The notes beneath the pieces are model-generated. The model ran no database searches. It was not told the DNA's origin and saw nothing but the letters and a program-made list of their open reading frames with translations. From Leucaena leucocephala (lineage: Eukaryota > Streptophyta > Magnoliopsida > Fabales > Fabaceae): a stretch of DNA of 64,000 nucleotides. Below, in pieces: positions 27,550-41,745 of this stretch. Position numbers and translations under genes: made by a program. Each line of letters starts with the position of its first letter. Position 1 is the stretch's first letter. The stretch lies in the NCBI GenBank assembly GCA_037074615.1, contig CM073551.1, positions 13,453,750 through 13,517,749 on the forward strand, read 5' to 3'.

Positions 27550-30500
27550 GATCCAGATCTGATAACAGATTGGAAGTGGGAGATCAAGCATGTGCTGTAA
27601 CAGAACAGAACTCCACACATCTGGCACTATTCACGCACACAACATCCTCTCACACCGTTCACATTACCTCCAAATCAATCATGCGGACAGAGTAGATCCA
27701 TATCAGCACCTGAGATTCAATCATCACCCATCCCACACTTCTGCTATATATTACACAGACTACACATCCATTGTGGGGATCCATCATTCACAATTCATAT
27801 CACACTCCACGGACCACTCTTCTCTCCATCTTCATTTTCTCTTCTACAACTTCCCCTGTTCTAGTCAACAGGACCAGAGGAAAGTTCTGCATATCCATTT
27901 CCTCTTTATCTCCTTCTTCTTCTTCCATCACGACTGCTCGCTGCTTTGCTTCCTATTGCTGCTGGACTTCAGAAGACAATGCAAGGCTAAGCTGCTGTGC
28001 TCTCTTGGAGATGGCACCAAACCAGAATCCTTGAGCTGACAGGGAGTTCATTGTGTTTTTAATTCAGTCTTGACTGTATCGAGTTGATGTAATTAATTCT
28101 GTGATTACCAATGCAATTCGAGAAGTAGATGACAAAGAAGTAGGGAACCGAGTCGGATTTCTTATTTCTACGTAAATGAACCTTTGATTAGTTCTCATCT
28201 CTGATCAAGTTGAACGTAGTTGTGATTAATTGAAGTGATTCTTTCTCTAATTCATATTCTACTATCTCTAGGTTGAATGATTCCTATTCTCTGTTCAATG
28301 TCTACGAGTTGTAGCTTTGATTGAGATTTAGCTAGCGAGTTGTTAGCTAACATATTCTATTCAACTGATTAACTTCTCATATTCCGTGGATAATGAAGGT
28401 AAGCTAATCTCCAAGGGAACGCGTTTGTCACCGATACATTTCACCATCTTTCAAGCACATAAAATCAGAAACAATAGCATAGGATTTTACATTCAGTGTT
28501 AGTTCAAACAGTTCAACACAACTCATCTGCTTAATTTGTTGATTTGTGGCTCAATAGATTAATTAGGTGACTGATAAACTCATATTTGTACTAACTTTTA
28601 ATATGTTAAAAGAGTGTTTATTATTGATTCTTATCCTCACATTTCCTACTATATGGAGCAAATTAGTTAATAATATGAAATTGGACAAGTGGGAATTTAA
28701 ATGATGCGATTTTAGTGCTTAATTGGATAAATAATATATTAAACGTCCACTTTAAGTCAACACAGCAATCAACCAGCAAAGTAGAGCATTCCTGTGAAAT
28801 TCGGTCACGACCTGATGTACCCAACATCGCGACCATAGTCGCGACCAAACTTCAATGTAGAAATCAATCAGCGAATGACTTAAAGGAAAGACGGCTGGAC
28901 AGGAGGAGATGGAAGCATGTGCTGCGGAAGAAGAGCATTCGCGTGGGAAATATGGCTGAGAAGATCAGATTCAGTCGTGCATGTGCTGGATCTAGGAGCT
29001 ACTGATAGAAACAATTGGGTTGACAGCTGGAACATGTGCTGCAACAGATTGAACATGTGTTGGATCCAGATCTGATAACAGATTGGAAGTGGGAGATCAA
29101 GCATGTGCTGTAACAGAACAGAACTCCACACATCTGGCACTATTCACGCACACAACATCCTCTCACACCGTTCACATTACCTCCAAATCAATCATGCCGA
29201 CAGAGTAGATCCATATCAGCACCTGAGATTCAATCATCACCCATCCCACACTTCTGCTATTTATTACACAGACTACACATCCATTGTGGGGATCCATCAT
29301 TCACAATTCATATCACACTCTACGGACCACTCTTCTCTCCATCTTCATTTTCTCTTCTACAACTTCCCCTGTTCTAGTCAAGAGGACCAGAGGAAAGTTC
29401 TGCATATCCATTTCATCTTTATCTCCTTCTTCTTCTTCCATCATGACTGCTCGTTGCTATGCTTCCTATTGCTGCTGGACTTCAGAAGACAATGCAAGGC
29501 TAAGCTGCTGTGCTCTCTTGGAGATGGCACCAAACCAGAATCCTTGAGCTGAACAGGGAGTTCATTGTGTTTTTAATTCAGTCTTGACTGTATCGAGTTG
29601 ATGTAATTAATTCTGTGATTACTAATGCAATTCGAGAAGTAGATGATGACAAAGAAGTAGGGAACCGAGTCGGATTTCTTATTTCTGCGTAAATGAACCT
29701 TTGATTACTTCTCATCTCTGATCAAGTGATACATAGTTGTGATTAATTGAAGTGATTCTGTCTCTAATTCATATTCTACTATCTCTAGGTTGAATGATTC
29801 CTATTCTCTGTTCAATGTCTACGAGTTGTAGCTTTGATTGAGATTTAGCTAGCGAGTTGTTAGCTAACATATTCTATTCAACTGATTAACTTCTCATATT
29901 CCGTGGATAATGAAGGTAAGCTAGTCTCCAAGGGAACGCGTTTGTCACCGATACATTTCACCATCTTTCAAGCACTTAAAATCAGAAACAATGGCATAGG
30001 ATTTTACATTCAGTCTTAGTTCAAACAGTTCAACACAACTCATCTGCTTAATTTGTTAATTTGTGGCCCAATAGATTAATTAGGTGCCTGATAAACTCGT
30101 ATTTGCACTAATTTTTAATTTGTTAAAAGAATGTTTATTATTGATCCTTATCCTCACATTTCCTACTATATGGAGCAAATTAGTTAATAGTATGAAATTG
30201 GACAAGTGGGAATTTAAATGATGCGATTTTAGTGCTTAATTGGATAAATAATGTATTAAATGTCCACTTTAAGTCAACACAGCAATCAACCAGCAAAGTA
30301 GAGCATTCCTGTGAAATTCGGTCACGACCTGATGTACCCAACATCGCGACCATAGTCGCGACCAAACTTCAATGTAGAAATCAATCAGCGAATGACTTAA
30401 AGGAAAGACGGCTGGACAGGAGGAGATGGAAGCATGTGCTGCGGAAGAAGAGCATTCGCGTGGGAAATATGGCTGAGAAGATCAGATTCAGTCGTGCATG

Positions 30501-32096
30501 TGCTGGATCTAGGAGCTACTGATAGAAACAATTGGGTTGACAGCTGGAACATGTGCTGCAACAGATTGAACATGTGTTGGATCCAGATCTGATAACAGAT
30601 TGGAAGTGGGAGATCAAGCATGTGCTGTAACAGAACAGAACTCCACACATCTGGCACTATTCACGCACACAACATCCTCTCACACCGTTCACATTACCTC
30701 CAAATCAATCATGCCGACAGAGTAGATCCATATCAGCACCTGAGATTCAATCATCACCCATCCCACACTTCTGCTATTTATTACACAGACTACACATCCA
30801 TTGTGGGGATCCATCATTCACAATTCATATCACACTCTACGGACCACTCTTCTCTCCATCTTCATTTTCTCTTCTACAACTTCCCCTGTTCTAGTCAAGA
30901 GGACCAGAGGAAAGTTCTGCATATCCATTTCATCTTTATCTCCTTCTTCTTCTTCCATCATGACTGCTCGTTGCTATGCTTCCTATTGCTGCTGGACTTC
31001 AGAAGACAATGCAAGGCTAAGTTGCTGTGCTCTCTTGGAGATGGCACCAAACCAGAATCCTTGAGCTGAACAGGGAGTTCATTGTGTTTTTAATTCAGTC
31101 TTGACTGTATCGAGTTGATGTAATTAATTCTGTGATTACTAATGCAATTCGAGAAGTAGATGATGACAAAGAAGTAGGGAACCGAGTCGGATTTCTTATT
31201 TCTGCGTAAATGAACCTTTGATTACTTCTCATCTCTGATCAAGTGATACATAGTTGTGATTAATTGAAGTGATTCTGTCTCTAATTCATATTCTACTATC
31301 TCTAGGTTGAATGATTCCTATTCTCTGTTCAATGTCTACGAGTTGTAGCTTTGATTGAGATTTAGCTAGCGAGTTGTTAGCTAACATATTCTATTCAACT
31401 GATTAACTTCTCATATTCCGTGGATAATGAAGGTAAGCTAGTCTCCAAGGGAACGCGTTTGTCACCGATACATTTCACCATCTTTCAAGCACTTAAAATC
31501 AGAAACAATGGCATAGGATTTTACATTCAGTCTTAGTTCAAACAGTTCAACACAACTCATCTGCTTAATTTGTTAATTTGTGGCCCAATAGATTAATTAG
31601 GTGCCTGATAAACTCGTATTTGCACTAATTTTTAATTTGTTAAAAGAATGTTTATTATTGATCCTTATCCTCACATTTCCTACTATATGGAGCAAATTAG
31701 TTAATAGTATGAAATTGGACAAGTGGGAATTTAAATGATGCGATTTTAGTGCTTAATTGGATAAATAATGTATTAAATGTCCACTTTAAGTCAACACAGC
31801 AATCAACCAGCAAAGTAGAGCATTCCTGTGAAATTCGGTCACGACCTGATGTACCCAACATCGCGACCATAGTCGCGACCAAACTTCAATGTAGAAATCA
31901 ATCAGCGAATGACTTAAAGGAAAGACGGCTGGACAGGAGGAGATGGAAGCATGTGCTGCGGAAGAAGAGCATTCGCGTGGGAAATATGGCTGAGAAGATC
32001 AGATTCAGTCGTGCATGTGCTGGATCTAGGAGCTACTGATAGAAACAATTGGGTTGACAGCTGGAACATGTGCTGCAACAGATTGAACATGTGTTG
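27550..32096. repeat. Short satellite variant, units 14-16 (60-bp internal deletion)
   Basis: Three adjacent units have CGACCATAGTCGCGACC where other units have 60 more bases between CCATA and GTCGCGACC. TCGCGACC copies lie on both sides, consistent with slippage or exchange between short direct repeats. Units 15 and 16 also have a GATGAT three-base duplication and differ from each other at a single noticed position (C to T near 31022). Confidence 0.9.
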
Positions 32097-33673
32097 GATC
32101 CAGATCTGATAACAGATTGGAAGTGGGAGATCAAGCATGTGCTGTAACAGAACAGAACTCCACACATCTGGCACTATTCACGCACACAACATCCTCTCAC
32201 ACCGTTCACATTACCTCCAAATCAATCATGCCGACAGAGTAGATCCATATCAGCACCTGAGATTCAATCATCACCCATCCCACACTTCTGCTATTTATTA
32301 CACAGACTACACATCCATTGTGGGGATCCATCATTCACAATTCATATCACACTCTACGGACCACTCTTCTCTCCATCTTCATTTTCTCTTCTACAACTTC
32401 CCCTGTTCTAGTCAAGAGGACCAGAGGAAAGTTCTGCATATCCATTTCATCTTTATCTCCTTCTTCTTCTTCCATCATGACTGCTCGTTGCTATGCTTCC
32501 TATTGCTGCTGGACTTCAGAAGACAATGCAAGGCTAAGCTGCTGTGCTCTCTTGGAGATGGCACCAAACCAGAATCCTTGAGCTGAACAGGGAGTTCATT
32601 GTGTTTTTAATTCAGTCTTGACTGTATCGAGTTGATGTAATTAATTCTGTGATTACTAATGCAATTCGAGAAGTAGATGATGACAAAGAAGTAGGGAACC
32701 GAGTCGGATTTCTTATTTCTGCGTAAATGAACCTTTGATTACTTCTCATCTCTGATCAAGTGATACATAGTTGTGATTAATTGAAGTGATTCTGTCTCTA
32801 ATTCATATTCTACTATCTCTAGGTTGAATGATTCCTATTCTCTGTTCAATGTCTACGAGTTGTAGCTTTGATTGAGATTTAGCTAGCGAGTTGTTAGCTA
32901 ACATATTCTATTCAACTGATTAACTTCTCATATTCCGTGGATAATGAAGGTAAGCTAGTCTCCAAGGGAACGCATTTGTCACCGATACATTTCACCATCT
33001 TTCAAGCACTTAAAATCAGAAACAATGGCATAGGATTTTACATTCAGTCTTAGTTCAAACAGTTCAACACAACTCATCCGCTTAATTTGTTAATTTGTGG
33101 CCCAATAGATTAATTAGGTGCCTGATAAACTCGTATTTGCACTAATTTTTAATATGTTAAAAGAATGTTTATTATTGATCCTTATCCTCACATTTCCTAC
33201 TATATGGAGCAAATTAGTTAATAGTATGAAATTGGACAAGTGGGAATTTAAATGATGCGATTTTAGTGCTTAATTGGATAAATAATGTATTAAATGTCCA
33301 CTTTAAGTCAACACAGCAATCAACGAGCAAAGTAGAGCATTCCTGTGAAATTCGGTCACGACCTGAAGTACCCAACATCGCGACCATACGTCAATCAACA
33401 AAGAAGAGCGTTCTCTGTAACTATTAGTCGCGACCTGATGCAATTTTGGTCGCGACCAAACTTCAATGTAGAAATCAATCAGCGAATGACTGAAAGGAAA
33501 GACGGCTGGACAGGAGGAGATGGAAGCATGTGCTGCTGAAGAAGAGCATTCGCGTGGGAAATATGGCTGAGAAGAACAGATTCAGTCGTGCATGTGCTGG
33601 ATCTAGGAGCTAATAAGAGAAGCAATTGGGTTGACAGCTGGAACATGTGCTGCAACATATTGAACATGTGTTG
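32097..33673. repeat. Chimeric satellite unit 17
   Basis: The first ~650 bp match the middle subfamily (GATGATGACAAAG at about 32677, GATTACTTCTCATC at about 32738). The remainder matches the right subfamily: GAACGCATTTGTC near 32968, ACGAGCAAAG, CTGAAGTACCC, and no 60-bp deletion. The switch lies between about 32750 and 32968. Confidence 0.8.
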
Positions 33674-36600
33674 GATCCAGATCTGATAACAGATTGGAAG
33701 TGGGAGATCAAGCATGTGCTGTAACAGAACAGAACTCCACACATCTGGCACTATTCACGCACACAACATCCTCTCACACCGTTCACATTACCTCCAAATC
33801 AATCATGCGGACAGAGTAGATCCATATCAGCACCTGAGATTCAATCATCACCCATCCCACACTTCTGCTATATATTACACAGACTACACATCCATTGTGG
33901 GGATCCATCATTCACAATTCATATCACACTCCACGGACCACTCTTCTCTCCATCTTCATTTTCTCTTCTCCAACTTCCCCTGTTCTAGTCAACAGGACCA
34001 GAGGAAAGCTCTGCATATCCATTTCATCTTTATCTCCTTCTTCTTCTTCCATCATGACTGCTCGCTGCTGTGCTTCCTATTGCTGCTGGACTTCAGAAGA
34101 CAATGCAAGGCTAAGCTGCTGTGCTCTCTTGGAGATGGCACCAAACCAGAATCCTTGAGCTGAACAGGGAGTTCATTGTGTTTTTAATTCAGTCTTGACT
34201 GTATCGAGTTGATGTAATTAATTCTGTGATTACTAGTGCAATTCGAGAAGTAGATGACAAAGAAGTAGGGAACCGAGTCAGATTTCTTATTTCTGCGTAA
34301 ATGATCCTCTGATTGATTCTCATCTCTGATCAAGTTGAACATAGTTGTGATAAATTGAAGTGATTCTGTCTCTAATTCATATTCTACTATCTCTAGGTTG
34401 AATGATTCCTATTCTCTGTTCAATGTCTACGAGTTGTAGCTTTGATTGAGATTGAGCTAGCGAGTTGTTAGCTAACATATTCTATTCAACTGATTAACTT
34501 CTCATATTCCGTGGATAATGAAGGTAAGCTAGTCTCCAAGGGAACGCATTTGTCACCGATACATTTCACCATCTTTCAAGCACTTAAAATCAGAAACAAT
34601 GGCATAGGATTTTACATTCAGTCTTAGTTCAAACAGTTCAACACAACTCATCCGCTTAATTTGTTAATTTGTGGCCCAATAGATTAATTAGGTGCCTGAT
34701 AAACTCGTATTTGCACTAATTTTTAATATGTTAAAAGAATGTTTATTATTGATCCTTATCCTCACATTTCCTACTATATGGAGCAAATTAGTTAATAGTA
34801 TGAAATTGGACAAGTGGGAATTTAAATGATGCGATTTTAGTGCTTAATTGGATAAATAATGTATTAAATGTCCACTTTAAGTCAACACAGCAATCAACGA
34901 GCAAAGTAGAGCATTCCTGTGAAATTCGGTCACGACCTGAAGTACCCAACATCGCGACCATACGTCAATCAACAAAGAAGAGCGTTCTCTGTAACTATTA
35001 GTCGCGACCTGATGCAATTTTGGTCGCGACCAAACTTCAATGTAGAAATCAATCAGCGAATGACTGAAAGGAAAGACGGCTGGACAGGAGGAGATGGAAG
35101 CATGTGCTGCTGAAGAAGAGCATTCGCGTGGGAAATATGGCTGAGAAGAACAGATTCAGTCGTGCATGTGCTGGATCTAGGAGCTAATAAGAGAAGCAAT
35201 TGGGTTGACAGCTGGAACATGTGCTGCAACATATTGAACATGTGTTGGATCCAGATCTGATAACAGATTGGAAGTGGGAGATCAAGCATGTGCTGTAACA
35301 GAACAGAACTCCACACATCTGGCACTATTCACGCACACAACATCCTCTCACACCGTTCACATTACCTCCAAATCAATCATGCGGACAGAGTAGATCCATA
35401 TCAGCACCTGAGATTCAATCATCACCCATCCCACACTTCTGCTATATATTACACAGACTACACATCCATTGTGGGGATCCATCATTCACAATTCATATCA
35501 CACTCCACGGACCACTCTTCTCTCCATCTTCATTTTCTCTTCTCCAACTTCCCCTGTTCTAGTCAACAGGACCAGAGGAAAGCTCTGCATATCCATTTCA
35601 TCTTTATCTCCTTCTTCTTCTTCCATCATGACTGCTCGCTGCTGTGCTTCCTATTGCTGCTGGACTTCAGAAGACAATGCAAGGCTAAGCTGCTGTGCTC
35701 TCTTGGAGATGGCACCAAACCAGAATCCTTGAGCTGAACAGGGAGTTCATTGTGTTTTTAATTCAGTCTTGACTGTATCGAGTTGATGTAATTAATTCTG
35801 TGATTACTAGTGCAATTCGAGAAGTAGATGACAAAGAAGTAGGGAACCGAGTCAGATTTCTTATTTCTGCGTAAATGATCCTCTGATTGATTCTCATCTC
35901 TGATCAAGTTGAACATAGTTGTGATAAATTGAAGTGATTCTGTCTCTAATTCATATTCTACTATCTCTAGGTTGAATGATTCCTATTCTCTGTTCAATGT
36001 CTACGAGTTGTAGCTTTGATTGAGATTGAGCTAGCGAGTTGTTAGCTAACATATTCTATTCAACTGATTAACTTCTCATATTCCGTGGATAATGAAGGTA
36101 AGCTAGTCTCCAAGGGAACGCATTTGTCACCGATACATTTCACCATCTTTCAAGCACTTAAAATCAGAAACAATGGCATAGGATTTTACATTCAGTCTTA
36201 GTTCAAACAGTTCAACACAACTCATCCGCTTAATTTGTTAATTTGTGGCCCAATAGATTAATTAGGTGCCTCATAAACTCGTATTTGCCCTAATTTTTAA
36301 TATGTTAAAAGAATGTTTATTATTGATCCTTATCCTCACATTTCCTACTATATGGAGCAAATTAGTTAATAGTATGAAATTGGACAAGTGGGAATTTAAA
36401 TGATGCGATTTTAGTGCTTAATTGGATAAATAATGTATTAAATGTCCACTTTAAGTCAACACAGCAATCAACCAGCAAAGTAGAGCATTCCTGTGAAATT
36501 CGGTCACGACCTGATGTACCCAACATCGCGACCATACGTCAATCAACAAAGAAGAGCGTTCTCTATAACTATTAGTCGCGACCTGATGCAATTTTGGTCG

Positions 36601-38395
36601 CGACCAAACTTCAATGTAGAAATCAATCAGCGAATGACTGAAAGGAAAGACGGCTGGACAGGAGGAGATGGAAGCATGTGCTGCTGAAGAAGAGCATTCG
36701 CGTGGGAAATATGGCTGAGAAGAACAGATTCAGTCGTGCATGTGCTGGATCTAGGAGCTAATAAGAGAAGCAATTGGGTTGACAGCTGGAACATGTGCTG
36801 CAACATATTGAACATGTGTTGGATCCAGATCTGATAACAGATTGGAAGTGGGAGATCAAGCATGTGCTGTAACAGAACAGAACTCCACACATCTGGCACT
36901 ATTCACGCACACAACATCCTCTCACACCGTTCACATTACCTCCAAATCAATCATGCGGACAGAGTAGATCCATATCAGCACCTGAGATTCAATCATCACC
37001 CATCCCACACTTCTGCTATATATTACACAGACTACACATCCATTGTGGGGATCCATCATTCACAATTCATATCACACTCCACGGACCACTCTTCTCTCCA
37101 TCTTCATTTTCTCTTCTCCAACTTCCCCTGTTCTAGTCAACAGGACCAGAGGAAAGCTCTGCATATCCATTTCATATTTATCTCCTTCTTCTTCTTCCAT
37201 CATGACTGCTCGCTGCTGTGCTTCCTATTGCTGCTGGACTTCAGAAGACAATGCAAGGCTAAGCTGCTGTGCTCTCTTAGAGATGGCACCAAACCAGAAT
37301 CCTTGAGCTGAACAGGGAGTTCATTGTGTTTTTAATTCAGTCTTGACTGTATCGAGTTGATGTAATTAATTCTGTGATTACTAGTGCAATTCGAGAAGTA
37401 GATGACAAAGAAGTAGGGAACCGAGTCGGATTTCTTATTTCTGCGTAAATGATCCTCTGATTGATTCTCATCTCTGATCAAGTTGAACATAGTTGTGATT
37501 AATTGAAGTGATTCTTTCTCTAATTCATATTCTACTATCTCTAGGTTGAATGATTCCTATTCTCTGTTCAATGTCTACGAGTTGTAGCTTTGATTGAGAT
37601 TTAGCTAGCGAGTTGTTAGCTAACATATTCTATTCAACTGATTAACTTCTCATATTCCGTGGATAATGAAGGTAAGCTAGTCTCCAAGGGAACGCATTTG
37701 TCACCGATACATTTCACCATCTTTCAAGCACTTAAAATCAGAAACAATGGCATAGGATTTTACATTCAGTCTTAGTTCAAACAGTTCAACACAACTCATC
37801 CGCTTAATTTGTTAATTTGTGTCCCAATAGATTAATTAGGTGCCTGCTAAACTCGTATTTGCACTAATGTTTAATATGTTAAAAGAATGTTTATTATTGA
37901 TCCTTATCCTCACATTTCCTACTATATGGAGCAAATTAGTTAATAGTATGAAATTGGACAAGTGGGAATTTAAATGATGCGATTTTAGTGCTTAATTGGA
38001 TAAATAATGTATTAAATGTCCACTTTAAGTCAACACAGCAATCAACCAGCAAAGTAGAGCATTCCTGTGAAATTCGGTCACGACCTGATGTACCCAACAT
38101 CGCGACCATACGTCAATCAACAAAGAAGAGCGTTCTCTGTAACTATTAGTCGCGACCTGATGCAATTTCGGTCGCGACCAAACTTCAATGTAGAAATCAA
38201 TCAGCGAATGACTGAAAGGAAAGACGGCTGGACAGGAGGAGATGGAAGCATGTGCTGCTGAAGAAGAGCATTCGCGTGGGAAATATGGCTGAGAAGAACA
38301 GATTCAGTCGTGCATGTGCTGGATCTAGGAGCTAATAAGAGAAGCAATTGGGTTGACAGCTGGAACATGTGCTGCAACATATTGAACATGTGTTG
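33674..38395. repeat. Right satellite subfamily, units 18-20
   Basis: Three full 1,574-bp units with GAACGCATTTGTC, ATTACTAGTGCAATTC and AGTTGAACATAG. Units 18 and 19 are nearly identical over most of their length, including the private GAGTCAGATTTC. Unit 19 then departs near 36270-36290, and the last part of units 19 and 20 has CTGATGTACCC instead of CTGAAGTACCC. Confidence 0.85.
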
Positions 38396-38789
38396 GATCC
38401 AGATCTGATAACAGATTGGAAGTGGGAGATCAAGCATGTGCTGTAACAGAACAGAACTCCACACATCTGGCACTATTCACGCACACAACATCCTCTCACA
38501 CCGTTCACATTACCTCCAAATCAATCATGCGGACAGAGTAGATCCATATCAGCACCTGAGATTCAATCATCACCCATCCCACACTTCTGCTATATATTAC
38601 ACAGACTACACATCCATTGTGGGGATCCATCATTCACAATTCATATCACACTCCACGGACCACTCTTCTCTCCATCTTCATTTTCTCTTCTCCAACTTCC
38701 CCTGTTCTAGTCAACAGGACCAGAGGAAAGCTCTGCATATCCATTTCATCTTTATCTCCTTCTTCTTCTTCCATCATGACTGCTCGCTG

Positions 38790-38794
38790 CTGTG
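38790..38794. other. Target-site duplication of element B, left copy
   Basis: CTGTG immediately before TGTAATATCC is repeated at 43274-43278. The uninterrupted unit has one copy. Confidence 0.92.
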
Positions 38795-41632
38795 TGTAAT
38801 ATCCTTAATTTTCTGTACTGGTTTCTATGTACAGAATAAACGGAATATATGAGCTCTGTTTCAGGAAAAAGATGTGGTCCTTTATGTAAAGAAAATGATT
38901 AAATTGCAAAAGAAAGGAAAAGAAAGGACTTAAATGCAAATATGGAAAGTTTAAGGTAAGGAAGGAAAGGTAGACAAAAATGTGGGTTCTTAAAGTGTAA
39001 TTTTAGCCAAATTAAGGGACTTAATTATAAAGAAGGAAAAGTTCCCTGGGGCTAAAGTATAATTAAAGAAAATAGGCCAGAAGTGGTTTGCACCGCCCGA
39101 CAGCATTTCAGTCCCAGATTCTACCAGAAGGTAGGGCAGGTGACGCCGGGTAACCAAGCCTAATACCGGAATTTTTGAAGATTCCAGATAGCCAGAAATG
39201 GACTGATCGTCCAAAAGTTATAAAAATTAATACCGGATACCCTAGGTTTCAGATATAAGTGAGAAAATACAGGATGATGCACCCTTATGGGGCGGATGTC
39301 GGGAAACTGACAGGATACCGATAGGAGGTCTGTAGGAAAAGTTATTCACAAAATAAAAATTCCAGACGGGAGTGTGAGGCCTCCAGGGATCCGGGTTGGA
39401 GATTTATCGGTATTTTTAAAGGGGCTGAATGCGATCGAATGACTTCGGTCAGATGACCGTTATAACCCCCAAGGATGCCTGAACACAGTAGGACACTGTA
39501 TCTGGGAAAAAGAGCCGGTGTCCGAAAAAGGTGTATAATCGGTAAATAATAGTTAAAATATTCAATGAACTGTGTTAAAGGAAGATTTCTCGTAATGCGT
39601 GCCATATAGGTAATGGACCCAGGAAGCCCAAAAATGGCGCCATTAGAGGCCCAATAAGACTCTTGGACTGATAGGTGGGCCAGTGTCCAGCAGAACCCCG
39701 GAAAAGTGTGAAATTACGAAAATGCCCCTATGTTGTACAAAAAGGGCAGCAGATGAATAAAGGGTATTTTGGTCATTTTGGACAGACCCAGAGGTCAAGA
39801 CATGTCTAAATAAGGTTGACTAGAGCCAGTATAAGCTTTGACCGAGTCCAGAAAGGTGTGAAATGACGATTTTGCCCTTAGGGTTAAAATAGGACAAGAT
39901 AGGGCACCAAGGGCATTTTGGTCATTTCGCAGGGGATCTGTAATCGAGTCTGGACCCAGTATTAAAAAGTTAATGATATAAAGGGTCTAGATACTAAATG
40001 TGAGGTCAGTAGACATAAAAAGGATCTTCAGAAACATCAGGTGCAGAAAACAGCACGTTTTTCGAGGCGATGGACCGGGCCGGTACCGGAGTGGACCGGA
40101 AAGCTTCCGGAAGGCTCTAGCTCCCTCTCAATTTCGCCATGTGAAGAATGTGGGAGGTGAGGTGTCCCATGAGTTGGCATTGAGTGATGTCATGCATGAT
40201 GCAGTAAAAGGAATAAAGAAAAATAGGAAATTCAGGAAAAACCAGGACCACAGGATCATAAGTCTTCAAAATTACAAGATTGCCATTGCTCAACACTATA
40301 AATACCCCCCCTTACCCCTTCATTTCGGTGCAAGCAAGAAAGAGAGGAAGAAAGAAGTTCTTGAGAGAGAAAGTGAGAGAAAGAAAGAAGTAAGGAAGTT
40401 CTGGTGAAGTTGGAAGTAGTAGGGAAGTTCTAAAGCACTGCTTTTGAGGTAACAACTAATCCTAGCTCTTATGTAATATCTTTGTGATGTGTTGTCTTGT
40501 TTGGTTGATTGTTGTCCTATATGTTATGCTTGAAGCTCTATTCCAATGCTATGATCATATGTTATTGAATATGGAAGCATGCAGCATACTTATCTGTACA
40601 CAGTCACAAGCAAGCACCGTCACTCTGCATTACATATTTTGTTATGATTATTGTTACTGGGATTCTTTTGAATCTCATTCCCAAACATAACATTACAGGG
40701 GAGGTTCTGTCAAAATAAAATTTGGAAATCTTAAGAGACGCCGGTAGGCTGCCGAAGTTCCGGCAACGAAGACGGAACAAAGAAAGGAACTGATACGTAC
40801 TGTGTACGTAGTGCTGTCTAAGGAGGCTGGAAGTGAGTGGACCCAGAAGGTTCATCCAGTCTTTCCTGGGTACTACGTAGAATGGTAGTTCTCATAAGGG
40901 AATTACCGAATCGGTACAACATCGGTTACTTTCTAGAAAAGAATTGTAGCAGTTATGCTGCCGGATTATAGACAGAGAAGGATGGAATAAAATATGGGAG
41001 AGTTAATCATGCACAGATATATAACAGTTGATTATTTGATATTAATGGTTATCTGGCCTGTATGACTGATATGTGTTGGTTGTATGCTTGGGTATGTAAA
41101 GACTAAATGCTGAAAATAGGCTCAGTGAACAGTAACTCGTGAAGACCCATTCATGTTTGATAAATCATTAAAAATAGTAAATGATTGAATTAATGTACAA
41201 AATTTTTAGGGTATAAAGTAGACATACTAAGCTTTAATTTGATATATATAATGTCTAAATTGGATGTATACACGAAAAGATATAAATGGTTAAAGTTGGG
41301 ACCAGAATGCTGGATTCAGGAGAAAGTCATTGGATGAACAGTAATATTTGAACGTTTACCCACGTTAAATTTGTCAAGGATTGGTCAACAAATGATTTTT
41401 CCCTGAAATATATTTGAGTTAGCTTCACGTAGCAATTGTAACCACTTCATTTCGATTTTTCTATAATTAGTTATGAATTTTCAAAGTCAGGTCACTCATC
41501 TGGAATTTGCCACAGTGAACAGTACTCGATATGAATAAAATTCCAGATTAAGTGTTTAGACTTCAATGACCCTGAAAGTGGTTTAAGTGCTACTGAATGG
41601 TCCCTAAGATGTATAAAAATAAGGTTGTGACA
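38795..41632 (+). repeat. 5' LTR of element B
   Basis: This 2,838-bp LTR runs from TGTAATATCC to AAGGTTGTGACA, next to the primer site. It has a TATA box at 40297-40304, a GA-rich tract at about 40330-40400 and the inverted repeat TACGTAC-TGT-GTACGTA at 40794-40810. The segment from about 38935 to 39960 is a diverged counterpart of 54000-54990 in element C; the part after the TATA box is alike in all four elements. Confidence 0.88.
40297..40304 (+). promoter_or_regulatory. LTR promoter TATA box of element B
   Basis: TATAAATA followed by a C run and a GA-rich stretch, as in the other LTRs here. It would drive transcription into the leader, the 232-codon ORF and gag. Confidence 0.65.
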
Positions 41633-41635
41633 TTT

Positions 41636-41647
41636 TGGTATCAGAGC
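41636..41647 (+). other. Primer-binding site (initiator tRNA-Met), element B
   Basis: TGGTATCAGAGC begins three bases after the LTR ends. Ogre-type elements, which also have an ORF before gag, generally use other primers, so the primer argues against simply calling B an Ogre. Confidence 0.88.
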
Positions 41648-41745
41648 AAAGGATTCTGGCTTAAGAAATGCTCTGAGTAGATGATTTATAGAAAGATATA
41701 CCATGATAAAGCCGTCATAATTGACACTAAGTTAGTGTTTGCAGG

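Larger units (their letters stand above)
8885..38794. repeat. Satellite array, central block (rest of unit 2 to first 399 bp of unit 21)
   Basis: Nearly 30 kb of head-to-tail units without inversions. Unit lengths: units 3-7 are 1574; unit 8, 1571; 9, 1574; 10, 1573; 11, 1572; 12 and 13, 1573; 14, 1513; 15 and 16, 1517; 17, 1577; 18-20, 1574. Every departure from 1574 is explained by identifiable small indels. The 149-codon plus-strand frame that opens each unit is cut to 93 codons by CAATAGG in units 3-13, and the 87-codon frame is frameshifted in units 8, 10 and 11. The frames are therefore not under evident protein-level constraint. Element B interrupts unit 21 at its base 399. Confidence 0.96.

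Noticed and set aside
40000..40407. 135-codon frame in the element B LTR, and a 90-codon frame in the element C LTR, as genes
   Set aside because: Both run through the TATA box and the GA-rich low-complexity tract of the LTR, which yields Lys/Glu/Arg-rich translation by composition.
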